Source of the DNA: Pachypanchax playfairii
Taxonomy: Eukaryota > Chordata > Actinopteri > Cyprinodontiformes > Aplocheilidae
Length of the DNA stretch: 64,000 bases
NCBI GenBank assembly: GCA_006937955.1
Contig: SSNP01000153.1
Coordinates: forward strand, 143,186 to 207,185
Direction: 5' to 3'
Shown in pieces: positions 46,023 to 58,226 of this stretch. The notes under the pieces were generated by a model. That model did not search any database, was not told where the DNA came from, and saw only the letters and a list, made by a program, of their open reading frames with translations. The stretch's first letter is position 1, and each line of letters starts with the position of its first letter. The translations under genes and the position numbers were made by a program.

Positions 46023-49000
46023 ACTGGCAGGGCAGCGCAGGCCTGGCCACCAAATCCACGGTGGAGGCGGGTCTTAAGGTGGACTTTCTGTGAGCAGAAC
46101 CACTCGTGGTTTGGACCAGAGCAGCTGGAGAGGAGCTCTTGGTGGTTCTAACTACCGGTGGAGGGGAAATGGTCTGATGCTGGTTCAGGTGTGAGGTTGG
46201 ACTTGTTGGTAGGACTTTGTATGAACTGCTCATCACGTCCTCCTGAGACGCGTCTTTAGAAACATCTTCAGCTTGTGTACCGTTTGTCTCTTCAGCTGAG
46301 AGACTGAGAGCCGTAACAGACGTGGCGTTTTTTCTGGAGACGGTTTTTAAACCTGCTGAGGTCACAGCGCGGGTGTCACTCCCAGAAAACGTGAGATCTT
46401 TCATTCCAGACATGAATCCTTGATGTGGGACGTTGATAGAGGAGCCAGTGGGGGATCCGGATGTATTAAGGCCAAGAGACGATGGGGGGGTTGGAGTAAC
46501 TGGAGCAGCGGTTGGAGGAGATGACGGTGCTGATGGAGTATCTGGATGAGCTGCTACAGGTTTCAGCATCATGTCAGAAGTTCCCACCTCACTGCTGCTG
46601 ACGCCTACAGCAGACTCGTCTGCAGGATCAAATCCAGAATCAGACCTGGAGGTGTCGGCTGTCTGCGAGTCATCATCCACTCCAGCAGGAACCGGAGGCC
46701 GTGATGGACCGGACCTCCAGTTCTCATCAGTGTGTGTGAAAGATTGTAGAACAGAGAGTGAGATAAGATGATCAGCTGGGTGTGTTGTCTGGACAACAGG
46801 CAGAGCGCTGCCTCTTTGCGTGGTCTGTAAATCCTTGTCAGGGGGGGCAGCAGGGGGGGCTGCAGGGGGCTGAGTGGATGACAAAAAGCCAATATCTGCA
46901 TTTTTCACACTGATAGTTACTGGTGAGAACATTGCTGTGCTGGGGAGGAGAGGAGGGAAGGTAGGAGTGATGGAAGGTGAGAGGGAGGGGGGTGAGGCAG
47001 ACATGGTGGGAGGGATTGTAGAATCGATGTGAGAAATGAAAAAAGGAAGAGATGTGAGGCTGATAGAGAGAGAAGGTAAACGATGAAGCTGTGAATCCAT
47101 GAACTCTGGGTCACGTGTGTGTGCTGATCGGTGAACTGGGTGGGATGAATCTGGGCCTGCAGCAAGCTGCGGGGCTGCAACAGGAAGCTGCGGTGTTGCA
47201 ACAGGAAGCTGCGGTGTTGCAAAAGGAAGCTGCAGCGCTGAGACAGGAAGCTGCGGCACTGCAACAGGAAGCTGCAGCACTGCGACAGGAAGCTGCGGGG
47301 CTGCAACAGGAAGCTGCGGTGTTGCGACAGGAAGCTGCAGCGCTGCAACAGGAAGCTGCGGGGCTGCAACAGGAAGCTGCGGTGTTGCAACAGGAAGCTG
47401 CGGTGTTGCAACAGGAAGCTGCGGTGTTGCAAAAGGAAGCTGCAGCGCTGAGACAGGAAGCTGCGGCGCTGCAACAGGAAGCTGCGGGGCTGCAACAGGA
47501 AGCTGCGGTGTTGCAACAGGAAGCTGCGGTGTTGCAACAGGAAGCTGCGGTGTTGCAAAAGGAAGCTGCAGCGCTGAGACAGGAAGCTGCGGCACTGCAA
47601 CAGGAAGCTGCAGCACTGCGACAGGAAGCTGCGGGGCTGCAACAGGAAGCTGCGGTGTTGCAACAGGAAGCTGCAGTGCTGCAACAGGAAGCTGCAGCGT
47701 TGTGACAGGAAGCTGCGGCACTGCAACAGGAAGCTGCGGGGCTGCAACAGGAAGCTGCGAGGCTGCGACAGGAAGCTGCGGGGCTGCAACAGGAAGCTGC
47801 GCCGTTGCAACAGGAAGCTGCAGCGCTGCAACAGGAAGCTGCGGGGCTGCAACAGGAAGCTGCGCCGTTGCAACAGGAAGCTGCAGCGCTGCAACAGGAA
47901 GCTGTGCATCAGGGTTTCTGTGGAGTGGTGATGGAGCTGACAGATGCAGCGAAGGTGAAATGAGCTGATCATGTGATTCTTCATAGCCGGCGAGCGGCTG
48001 TGACTCAGAGGAGTTTGTATTCTGCAGTCCATCTGGATCTCTGGTTAGAGTAAATTGGTTCTGTGACCCAGTTTGTGGCGTCTGGGTCAAGACAAGCGAA
48101 CTCGCTGTAACACTGGCAGCAGGTGGCGTCTCTGTGAGTGACAGATTGTCATGGAGACGGGAACTTAAGGATGAAGAGAAAGAATTTGAAAGTGATGAAA
48201 CAGAATGAGACTCGGACTGTCCAATCAGGTTTACCTGAGACAAAGGGGGGTGTTTAGAGGGTCCATCACCTGCTGTGGACACTGGAGAGGTGCGTGCCTC
48301 ACCTGGAAAGGTACGCAAGACTCCAGGAGACTGAAATAAGATCTGACTGACTGATAGACCAGATGCATCTGAATGAGACCACAAAACTGGTCCTGAGGAC
48401 GACTCGCTGTGACTCACCAAGTCTTCTGGAAAAACTCCATCAGAGTGAGAGGAAGGTTCTGACCCAGAATGAGCAGAACCAGCAGAGTGAGAAGAAGGTT
48501 CTGACCCAGAACGAACAGAACCAGCTGACCCAGAACGAACAGAACCAGTGTAGTGAGAGGAAGGTTCTGACCCAGAATGAACAGAACCAGCGTAGGGAGA
48601 GGAAGGTTCTGACCCAGAACGAACAGAACCAGCGTAGTGAGAGGAAGGTTCTGACCCAGAACGAACAGAACCAGCGTATTGAGAGGAAGGTTCTGACCCA
48701 GAACGAACAGAACCAGCGTAGTGAGAGGAAGGTTCTGACCCAACAAGAGGAGAACCAGCATAGGGAGAGGAAGGTTCTGACCCAGAATGAGCAGAACCAG
48801 CGTATTGAGAGGAAGGTTCTGACCCAGAACGAGCAGAACCAGTGTAGTGAGAGGAAGGTTCTGACCCAACAAGAGGAGAACCAGCATAGGGAGAGGAAGG
48901 TTCTGACCCAGAATGAGCAGAAGCAGCAGAGTGAGAAAAAGGTTCTGACCCAGCAGGAGCAGAACCAGCATCTTCAGAACGGTTTCTGGATGTTTGAGAT

Positions 49001-50477
49001 CTGTTAGTGGAAGATGTTTCTGGAGGAGGCAGGTGGTGTTCTGGGAGGGTCTGAGAATCAGACGCGGGTTCTGACAGGACAGGAAGTGACATCAAAGATG
49101 AAATGACAGATGTGGGTCCAAAGTCTTTGAGAAGGTTTGAGGTTGGAGACAGGAGTGACAGCGTGGAGGACTGCAGGGTTCCTGACAGCTGAGGAGAGAA
49201 CTGAAGAGGACGAGAGTAGATGGAGGAGAGAGGAGGAGTTGGACCTGAGAAGGATCCTGTAGGAGACACAGCATGAGAGACAGCTGAGAGAGACGAGGTG
49301 GACTGACGGGTGACAACCAGCTCAGAAGATGAAGGACTATATGTAAAGGACTGTGTTTGAGTCGACGTGTCTGAAGTTCTATATGAATTATTAATCAGCT
49401 GATTTTTGCCCAGAGAACGAGAGTAAACAGAAATCAGCTGTAAGACTGAAGAACCCGTCTGTTCCTCAGGAAGGAACACGGAGAACCCTGATGTTTGTCT
49501 AGAGGATAAAGATGGTGTCGGCTGCGTCTCAGAGAGACTCAGTCTCAGCTGATCCACAGCAGATGGTGTGTCTGAACTTCTGTGGATTGTCTCTTCGTCC
49601 ACATGCGAGCGTTCTGAAGGTCTCCGGTAACGTTCCGTCATCATCTCTGAGCTCATGGCTTCAGGACTGGTAGAACCTTCTTCATACTCATACGCACTAA
49701 AGACACCGTTCTCTCCCATAAGGTCGGTCCGCTCGTAGTTGAATGTCTCAGACCCTGATGAGAACTCTGTGGGGTCGGTCCAGTTCCCTGTTGGACTTGT
49801 CCCCTGTCTAAGAGACAACCGTGGCGCTACAGGTTTGTTCTTTCTGTTATTCAGCACTGATGATGATGATGACGACCACGATGGGGAAGATTCCTTTGTA
49901 TGTAATGCCTCACCTTTGTGTTGCCATGGAGACGAGCCCTGGGCTGAGACTGAGGCCTGTGATCCAGGAACAGGTTCTAAGTCTGGAGTGGTGGTTCTCT
50001 TTATGGTGACCAGCTGGTTAAAGGATGTCGAGTGTGTTACATGTCCAAACACCTGAGTTGTGTTTTTTAATCCAGGTCTGGCTGTAGACTTGAGTCCAGT
50101 TCCGGGGGCAGCAGGTTTTGTGATGTAGACTGCCACCCTGCTGGGGGGGGTCCTGGTGGCAGCTGGACGTCTTCCTCCATTGGGCCGTTTCCTCAGAGGG
50201 GTAGAGATGAACCCCAGAGAGGGCTTGGGGCTGCGATGGGTTCTGAATGAAGGTGGAGGTCTGGGGTCAGAAGGTTCATGCAGAGACTTAAGACCAGGTT
50301 CTCTAGTTAATGGTCTGGGCTGATACTGTTGCTTTGGGACACGCCTGGTCCGTCTGAATACCGGGTCAGACTCAGACACTCGTGCTGCAGTAAATCCATC
50401 ACTGAGACTTTGGTTGTGACCAACATCCAGATGTTTGGAGAGAGAGAGGGGGTGTTTGGGATGTGCAGCCTCCTCCG
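46023..50477 (-). CDS. adgrg4: adgrg4 exon 5, giant mucin-like exon
   Basis: A single 4,455-nt exon, phase 1 to 1 (1,485 codons), encodes an extended Ser/Thr/Pro-rich stalk with no globular domain I recognise. It starts after GTGTCCACAG with AEEAAHPKHPLSLS and ends at PALPCQ with donor CCAGT/GTAAAT. The open frame beginning at 50505 simply runs 28 nt into the preceding intron, and its last codons after 46023 are intronic. Inside it are two in-frame tandem repeats: 14-residue SGSEPSSHYAGSVR units (48455-48965) and 7-residue QLPVAAP units (47153-47905). Such stalks are heavily O-glycosylated in mucins; that is inferred from composition. A single mucin exon of this scale is the main reason for choosing ADGRG4. 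Confidence 0.85.
47153..47905 (-). repeat. Coding VNTR, 21-nt unit, in mucin exon
   Basis: About 36 units of 21 nt (plus: GGAAGCTGCGGTGTTGCAACA) encode QLPVATP, QLPVAAP, QLPVSAL and QLPFATP. Variants recur in the same order in blocks, so several units were copied together. Frame is preserved throughout. Confidence 0.94.
48455..48965 (-). repeat. Coding VNTR, 42-nt unit, in mucin exon
   Basis: About a dozen 42-nt units, some shortened, encode SGSEPSSHYAGSVR with H/Q/P and VR/AH/PL variation. All length changes seen keep the reading frame. The plus-strand frame QNQRSERKVLTQNE over it is a shadow. Confidence 0.92.
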
Positions 50478-50769
50478 CTGTGGACACGACAGGGTACCAC
50501 ATCAACGCAGAAGGAATTATAGTGAAAAATCAGGTCAATCAAATTAATATTCATTTTCAACATAAAACACCTGAACAGAACGTGTTAGACATTCATAATA
50601 TATAAACAATGACCTCTGAATGACCTTTGACCCAATCAGACATGAACCTGCTGAACCACATGATTAAACAACATTTAATACAGTTATTACATGCACAACA
50701 CCAGAACCAAGGAACCTGCTGAAGAACATATCACACAGGTGTTGAACAGGTCATGCAGGGTGGCGTTAC

Positions 50770-50877
50770 CCCGGGAGGAAGCAGTAGTATTAACTATGTT
50801 AGTCGCTGGTGGGTTTGTGGTTAAAAACAGCAGCGGAGTCGTTCCTGGAAGAGTTTGTGGAGAAGAGATGAGAGCAG
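50770..50877 (-). CDS. adgrg4: adgrg4 exon 4, Ser/Thr/Pro-rich cassette
   Basis: One hundred eight nt, phase 1 to 1, from CTTCTTCTAG to CGGG/GTAACG. It reads ALISSPQTLPGTTPLLFL then TTNPPATNIVNTTASSR, with an NTT sequon. Confidence 0.62.
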
Positions 50878-51787
50878 CTAGAAGAAGGAAGGAGGCAAAA
50901 AGATAAAGAGAAGAAGAGATGATTAAATATAGTCTTCAGTCATCAGCTGTCATCTGCAGGTAAACCTCTACATGTGATAAATCTGTTTAAGGTTTACTGC
51001 AGAATGAAAGCTGAGTCATAGATGTGTCTGTTCTCAGTGTTATTCAGGTAAAAGAATCTGATGAGCAGCTGAACTGTAACAGACAGGAAGATATTCATGC
51101 ACGTTGTTCATGGCATCAATTTGATTTATGTAAAAATATTAAAAATTTAAACAATAAAAAGTTTTAAAGTCTAAACCAACAGCTGATGCAGTCACATTTT
51201 ACTGCTTCCAATTTTAAAAAGAAAACTATAAAATCTAAAAGTCCTGCTCTGATTGGTTAGTTCTAGAAACCTGGTCAGGCTCCGCCCACCCCTCAGTGTT
51301 CCATGTTTTCTAACCAAAGCAGTTCCAGAGCTGATATGAGCCGTTTCATTCAGGTTCGAGGTTGTAAACACGTCACATTCATGTGATTCTAATAACACGC
51401 AGTCCAACCAAACGATCCCAGATGTGTTCATGCTGCAGGTGAGATTTATACATGCTGTTTTTAACCAGCTGGTCATTTAGACAGTATTTCTAAATGAAGC
51501 TGCAAACAGCGTTTATATAAACACACCTTCTACCTGAAGATCAGAGAAACTCAGGAAGTTCAACCTTTAATCGTTCTGTCATGAAGGAGAACATTTCAGT
51601 TGACTTCAGTGTCCCTAGCCCCGCCCCCCCAGGTCCTGACATTGTAGAGTGATTCTGATGGGATTCTGTGCTACAGCAGCTGGAGGTTGGTGGTTCTGAA
51701 CCAGCTCTGGAACTACTTGAGAGGAGTTGATCCAGACCCTGTGACATAATGCAGCGGGAAGCGTGTCAGCTGACATGAAGCTCTTAC
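50878..51787 (-). other. adgrg4 intron 3-4
   Basis: A 910-nt intron with no repeat or extra exon that I can support. Confidence 0.55.
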
Positions 51788-51865
51788 CAAGTGTCGTTGG
51801 GTTAGTAACTGTGTGGTTAGTGGAAGCAGCTGAAACGCTTGTGATGATGCTGGTTGGCTGATGAA
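51788..51865 (-). CDS. adgrg4: adgrg4 exon 3, Ser/Thr-rich cassette
   Basis: Seventy-eight nt, phase 1 to 1, from GTCTCATAG to CTTG/GTAAGA. It reads HQPTSIITSVSAASTNHT then VTNPTTL. The pattern resembles exon 2 and suggests duplicated mucin cassettes. Confidence 0.66.
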
Positions 51866-52207
51866 CTATGAGACAATCAATCACATGATGTTAGAACCAG
51901 TACAAACCAGTTCACTAACTGAACCAGCTGATTCAGGTCTAACAGGGAAACAGTCTGCAGGTGTTAACACATGGTTTCTTTCATCAACAAATCAGACAGG
52001 AGAACCACAAAGTTCTCAGCTGGAACCGTTCTCTAAAGGTTTCTGATGTTTCAGCAAAAAGTCACGAACAAATCTGAATAAAAAAAAAACACTAGAATAT
52101 TCCTGCTTCCCTCAGCGAAGAGATGCTTAACCACAGACGGGACCAGATCCTGGTCTACGTGATTCTATCTACCTGACCACGTAACCAGCTGCTGTCTGAA
52201 ACAGCGT

Positions 52208-55200
52208 TACAGGCAGCGTGTCAACGACATGCAGCGTGTCAGTAACATGCCGCATGTCAGCAGCATGCAGCGTGTCAGCAACATGCAGCGTGTCAGTAAC
52301 ATGCCGCATGTCAGCAGCATGCCGCATGTCAGCAACATGCCGCATGTCAGCAGCATGCAGCGTGTCAGCAACATGCAGGATGTCAGCAGCATGCAGCGTG
52401 TCAGTAACATGCCGCATGTCAGCAGCATGCAGCGTGTCAACGACATGCAGCGTGTCAGTAACATGCCGCATGTCAGCAGCATGCCGCATGTCAGCAGCAT
52501 GCAGCGTGTCAGCAACATGCAGCGTGTCAGTAACATGTCGCATGTCAGTAACATGCCGCATGTCAGCAACATGCAGGATGTCTAACATGCAGCGTGTCGG
52601 CGACATGCAGCGTGTCAGTAACATGCCGCATGTCAGCAGCATGCCGCATGTCAGCAGCATGCAGCGTGTCAGCAACATGCAGCGTGTCAGCAACATGCAG
52701 CGTGTCAGTAACATGCAGCGTGTCAGCAACATGCAGCGTGTCAGCAACATGCAGCGTGTCAGTAACATGCAGCGTGTCAGCAACATGCAGCGTGTCAGTA
52801 ACATGCAGCGTGTCAGTAACATGCAGCGTGTCAGCAACATGCAGCGTGTCAGCAACATGCAGGATGTCTAACATGCAGCGTGTCGGCAACATGCAGGATG
52901 TCTAACATGCAGCGTGTCGGCGACATGCAGCGTGTCAGTAACATGTCGCATGTCAGCAGCATGCAGCGTGTCAGCAACATGCAGGATGTCTAACATGCAG
53001 CGTGTCGGCAACATGCAGGATGTCTAACATGCAGCGTGTCGGCGACATGCAGCGTGTCAGTAACATGCCGCATGTCAGCAGCATGCCGCATGTCAGCAGC
53101 ATGCAGCGTGTCAGCAACATGCAGCGTGTCAGTAACATGTCGCATGTCAGCAGCATGCAGCGTGTCAGCAACATGCAGGATGTCTAACATGCAGCGTGTC
53201 GGCAACATGCAGGATGTCTAACATGCAGCGTGTCAGCGACATGCAGCGTGTCAGTAACATGCCGCATGTCAGCAGCATGCAGCGTGTCAGCAACATGCAG
53301 GATGTCTAACATGCAGCGTGTCGGCAACATGCAGGATGTCTAACATGCAGCGTGTCGGCGACATGCAGCGTGTCAGTAACATGCCGCATGTCAGCAGCAT
53401 GCCGCATGTCAGCAACATGCAGCGTGTCAGCAACATGCAGCGTGTCAGTAACATGCCGCGTGTCAGCAACATGCAGCGTGTCAGCAACATGCAGGATGTC
53501 TAACATGCAGCGTGTCGGCAACATGCAGGATGTCTAACATGCAGCGTGTCGGCGACATGCAGCGTGTCAGTAACATGCCGCATGTCAGCAGCATGCCGCA
53601 TGTCGGTAACATGCAGCGTGTCAGCAACATGCAGCGTGTCAGTAACATGCAGCGTGTCAGCAACATGCAGCGTGTCAGTAACATGCAGCGTGTCAGTAAC
53701 ATGCAGCATGTCTAACATGCAGCGTGTCGGCAACATGCAGGATGTCTAACATGCAGCGTGTCGGCGACATGCAGCGTGTCAGTAACATGCCGCATGTCAG
53801 CAGCATGCCGCATGTCAGCAGCATGCAGCGTGTCAGCAACATGCAGCGTGTCAGTAACATGTCGCATGTCAGTAACATGCCGCATGTCAGCAACATGCAG
53901 GATGTCTAACATGCAGCGTGTCAGCGACATGCAGCGTGTCAGTAACATGTCGCATGTCAGCAGCATGCAGCGTGTCAGCAACATGCAGGATGTCTAACAT
54001 GCAGCGTGTCGGCAACATGCAGGATGTCTAACATGCAGCGTGTCGGCGACATGCAGCGTGTCAGTAACATGCCGCATGTCAGCAGCATGCCGCATGTCAG
54101 CAGCATGCAGCGTGTCAGCAACATGCAGCGTGTCAGTAACATGTCGCATGTCAGCAGCATGCAGCGTGTCAGCAACATGCAGGATGTCTAACATGCAGCG
54201 TGTCGGCAACATGCAGGATGTCTAACATGCAGCGTGTCGGCGACATGCAGCGTGTCAGTAACATGCCGCATGTCAGCAGCATGCCGCATGTCAGCAGCAT
54301 GCAGCGTGTCAGCGACATGCAGCGTGTCAGTAACATGTCGCATGTCAGCAGCATGCAGCGTGTCAGCAACATGCAGGATGTCTAACATGCAGCGTGTCGG
54401 CAACATGCAGGATGTCTAACATGCAGCGTGTCGGCGACATGCAGCGTGTCAGTAACATGCCGCGTGTCAGCAACATGCCGCATGTCAGCAGCATGCCGCA
54501 TGTCAGCAGCATGCAGCGTGTCAGCAACATGCAGGATGTCTAACATGCAGCGTGTCGGCGACATGCAGCGTGTCAGTAACATGCCGCATGTCAGCAGCAT
54601 GCCGCATGTCAGCAGCATGCAGCGTGTCAGCAACATGCAGCATGTCAGCAACATGCAGCGTGTCAGTAACATGCAGCGTGTCAGCAACATGCAGGATGTC
54701 TAACATGCAGCGTGTCGGCGACATGCAGCGTGTCAGTAACATGCCGCATGTCAGCAGCATGCCGCATGTCAGCAGCATGCAGCGTGTCAGCGACATGCAG
54801 CGTGTCAGTAACATGTCGCATGTCAGCAGCATGCAGCGTGTCAGCAACATGCAGGATGTCTAACATGCAGCGTGTCGGCAACATGCAGGATGTCTAACAT
54901 GCAGCGTGTCGGCGACATGCAGCGTGTCAGTAACATGCCGCATGTCAGCAGCATGCAGCATGTCAGCAACATGCAGCATGTCAGCAACATGCAGCGTGTC
55001 AGTAACATGCCGCATGTCAGCAGCATGCAGCGTGTCAGCAACATGCAGGATGTCTAACATGCAGCGTGTCGGCAACATGCAGGATGTCTAACATGCAGCG
55101 TGTCGGCGACATGCAGCGTGTCAGCAACATGCCGCATGTCAGCAGCATGCAGCGTGTCAGTAACATGCCGCATGTCAGCAGCATGCAGCGTGTCAACGAC

Positions 55201-58045
55201 ATGCAGCGTGTCAGTAACATGTCGCATGTCAGCAGCATGCAGCGTGTCAGCAACATGCAGGATGTCTAACATGCAGCGTGTCGGCAACATGCAGGATGTC
55301 TAACATGCAGCGTGTCGGCGACATGCAGCGTGTCAGTAACATGCCGCATGTCAGCAGCATGCCGCATGTCAGCAGCATGCAGCGTGTCAGCAACATGCAG
55401 CGTGTCAGTAACATGTCGCATGTCAGTAACATGCAGCGTGTCAGCAACATGCAGGATGTCTAACATGCAGCGTGTCGGCAACATGCAGGATGTCTAACAT
55501 GCAGCGTGTCAACGACATGCAGCGTGTCAGTAACATGCCGCATGTCAGCAGCATGCCGCATGTCAGCAGCATGCAGCGTGTCAGCAACATGCAGCGTGTC
55601 AGAACATGCAGGATGTCAGCACATGCAGCGTGTCAGTAACATGCCGCATGTCAGCAGCATGCCGCATGTCAGCAGCATGCAGCGTGTCAGCAACATGCAG
55701 CGTGTCAGTAACATGTCGCATGTCAGCAGCATGCAGCGTGTCAGCAACATGCAGGATGTCTAACATGCAGCGTGTCAGCGACATGCAGCGTGTCAGTAAC
55801 ATGCCGCATGTCAGCAACATGCCGCATGTCAGCAGCATGCCGCATGTCAGCAGCATGCAGCGTGTCAGCAACATGCAGCGTGTCAGTAACATGTCGCATG
55901 TCAGCAGCATGCAGCGTGTCAGCAACATGCAGGATGTCTAACATGCAGCGTGTCGGCGACATGCAGCGTGTCAGTAACATGCCGCATGTCAGCAGCATGC
56001 CGCATGTCAGCAACATGCAGCGTGTCAGCAACATGCAGCGTGTCAGCAACATGCAGTGTGCCAGTCACATGAAGTGTGTCGGTAACATGCAGCGTGTCAG
56101 CAACATGCAGCTTGTCAGTAACATGTCGCATGTCAGTAACATGCCGCATGTCAGCAACATGCAGCGTGTCAGTAACATGCAGCGTGTCAGTAACATGCAG
56201 CGTGTCAGCAACATGCAGCGTGTCAGTAACATGCAGCGTGTCAGTAACATGCAGCGGGTCGGCAACATGCAGGATGTCTAACATGCAGCGTGTCGGCGAC
56301 ATGCAGCGTGTCAGTAACATGCCGCATGTCAGCAGCATGCCGCATGTCAGCAGCATGCAGCGTGTCAGCAACATGCAGCATGTCAGCAACATGCAGCGTG
56401 TCAGTAACATGTCGCATGTCAGCAGCATGCAGCGTGTCAGCAACATGCAGGATGTCTAACATGCAGCGTGTCGGCAACATGCAGGATGTCTAACATGCAG
56501 CGTGTCAGCGACATGCAGCGTGTCAGTAACATGTCGCATGTCAGCAGCATGCAGCGTGTCAGCAACATGCAGGATGTCTAACATGCAGCGTGTCGGCAAC
56601 ATGCAGGATGTCTAACATGCAGCGTGTCGGCGACATGCAGCGTGTCAGTAACATGCCGCATGTCAGCAGCATGCCGCATGTCAGCAGCATGCAGCGTGTC
56701 AGCAACATGCAGCCTGTCAGTAACATGCAGCGTGTCTGCAACATGCAGCGTGTCAGCAACATGCAGCCTGTCAGCAACATGCAGCGTGTCAGCAACATGC
56801 AGCCTGTCAGTAACATGCAGTGTGTCGGCAACATGCAGCATGTCAGCAACATGCAGCCTGTCAGTAACATGCAGCGTGTCAGCAACATGCAGCCTGTCAG
56901 TAACATGCAGTGTGTTGGCAACATGCAGGATGTCTAACATGCAGCGAGTCGGCAAACATGCAGCGTGTCAGCGACATGCAGCCTGTCAGCAAACATGCAG
57001 CGTGTCTGTAGCATGCAGTGTGCCAGTCACATGAAGTGTGTCGGTAACATGCAGCGTGTCAGTAACATGCAGCGTGTCAGCAACATGCAGCGTGTCAGTA
57101 ACATGCAGCGTGTCAGCAACATGCAGCGTGTCAGTAACATGCAGCGTGTCAGTAACATGCAGCGTGTCAGTAACATGCAGCGTGTCAGCAACATGCAGCG
57201 TGTCAGCAACATGCAGCGTGTCAGTAACATGCAGCGTGTCAGTAACATGCAGCGTGTCAGCAACATGCAGCGTGTCAGTAACATGCAGCATGTCAGCAGC
57301 ATGCCGCATGTCAGCAGCATGCAGCGTGTCAGCGACATGCAGCGTGTCAGTAACATGTCGCATGTGTCAGCAACATGCAGGGCAACATGCAGGATGTCTA
57401 ACATGCAGCGTGTCGGCGACATGCAGCGTGTCAGTAACATGCCGCATGTCAGCAACATGCCGCATGTCAGCAGCATGCAGCGTGTCAGCAACATGCAGCG
57501 TGTCAGTAACATGCAGCGTGTCAGTAACATGCAGCGTGTCAGTAACATGCAGCGTGTCAGTAACATGCAGCGTGTCAGCAACATGCAGCGTGTCAGTAAC
57601 ATGTCGCATGTCAGCAGCATGCAGCGTGTCAGCAACATGCAGGATGTCTAACATGCAGCGTGTCGGCGACATGCAGCGTGTCAGTAACATGCCGCATGTC
57701 AGCAGCATGCCGCATGTCCGTGTCAGCAACATGCAGCGTGTCAGTAACATGCAGCGTGTCAGCAACATGCAGCGTGTCAGTAACATGCAGCATGTCAGCA
57801 ACATGCAGCTTGTCAGTAACATGCAGCGTGTCAGTAACATGCAGCGTGTCAGCAACATGCAGCGTGTCAGTAACATGCAGCGTGTCAGCAACATGCAGCG
57901 TGTCAGCAACATGCAGCGTGTCAGCAACATGCAGCGTGTCAGTAACATGCAGCGTGTCAGTAACATGCAGCGTGTCAGTAACATGCAGCGTGTCAGCAAG
58001 TCTAACATGCAGTTTGTCTGTCACATGCAGCGTGTCACCAGCATC
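52208..58045. repeat. 5.8-kb 18/16-nt minisatellite with higher-order blocks
   Basis: The 18-nt unit is AACATGCAGCGTGTCAGT with variants (GCCGCATGTC, TCGCATGTC, GCAGC). A 16-nt unit, AACATGCAGGATGTCT, marks block ends and shifts the register by two, so TAA stops appear there. Blocks repeat at 194 bp (nine 18-mers plus two 16-mers), with longer or shorter blocks of 212, 282 and 160 bp that fit the same arithmetic. It fills most of intron 2-3. Frames reading MQRVSN and SATCSV are artefacts. Confidence 0.96.
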
Positions 58046-58154
58046 TCAGTTAGGTTCAGGTCTATGAAGAGGAGGATGCTGAGTGATGAGGAGGAGGAGG
58101 CTGAGTGATGAAGAAGCTGAGTGATGAAGAGGAAGGAGGGAGGAGGTTGCTTAC

Positions 58155-58226
58155 CATGGGTGGTGACATTAGTAGCGTGGCTGCTGTTAGTGGAGTCAGT
58201 GGATGAGATGATGGGAGAAGAAACAG
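58155..58226 (-). CDS. adgrg4: adgrg4 exon 2, Ser/Thr-rich cassette
   Basis: Seventy-two nt, phase 1 to 1, from TTCCACCAG to CATG/GTAAGC. It reads VSSPIISSTDSTNSSHAT then NVTTH, with N-glycosylation sequons NSS and NVT. The 18-nt minisatellite begins about 110 nt beyond its donor. Confidence 0.62.

Noticed and set aside
47115..49007. Plus-strand frames LQQEAAV and RSERKVLTQNE over the mucin exon
   Set aside because: Opposite-strand shadows of the in-frame VNTRs of adgrg4.
52169..58108. Dozens of frames reading MQRVSN, MLLTRC, SATCSV or ADTLHV
   Set aside because: Shadows of the 18/16-nt satellite, ended only by the 16-mer register shift.
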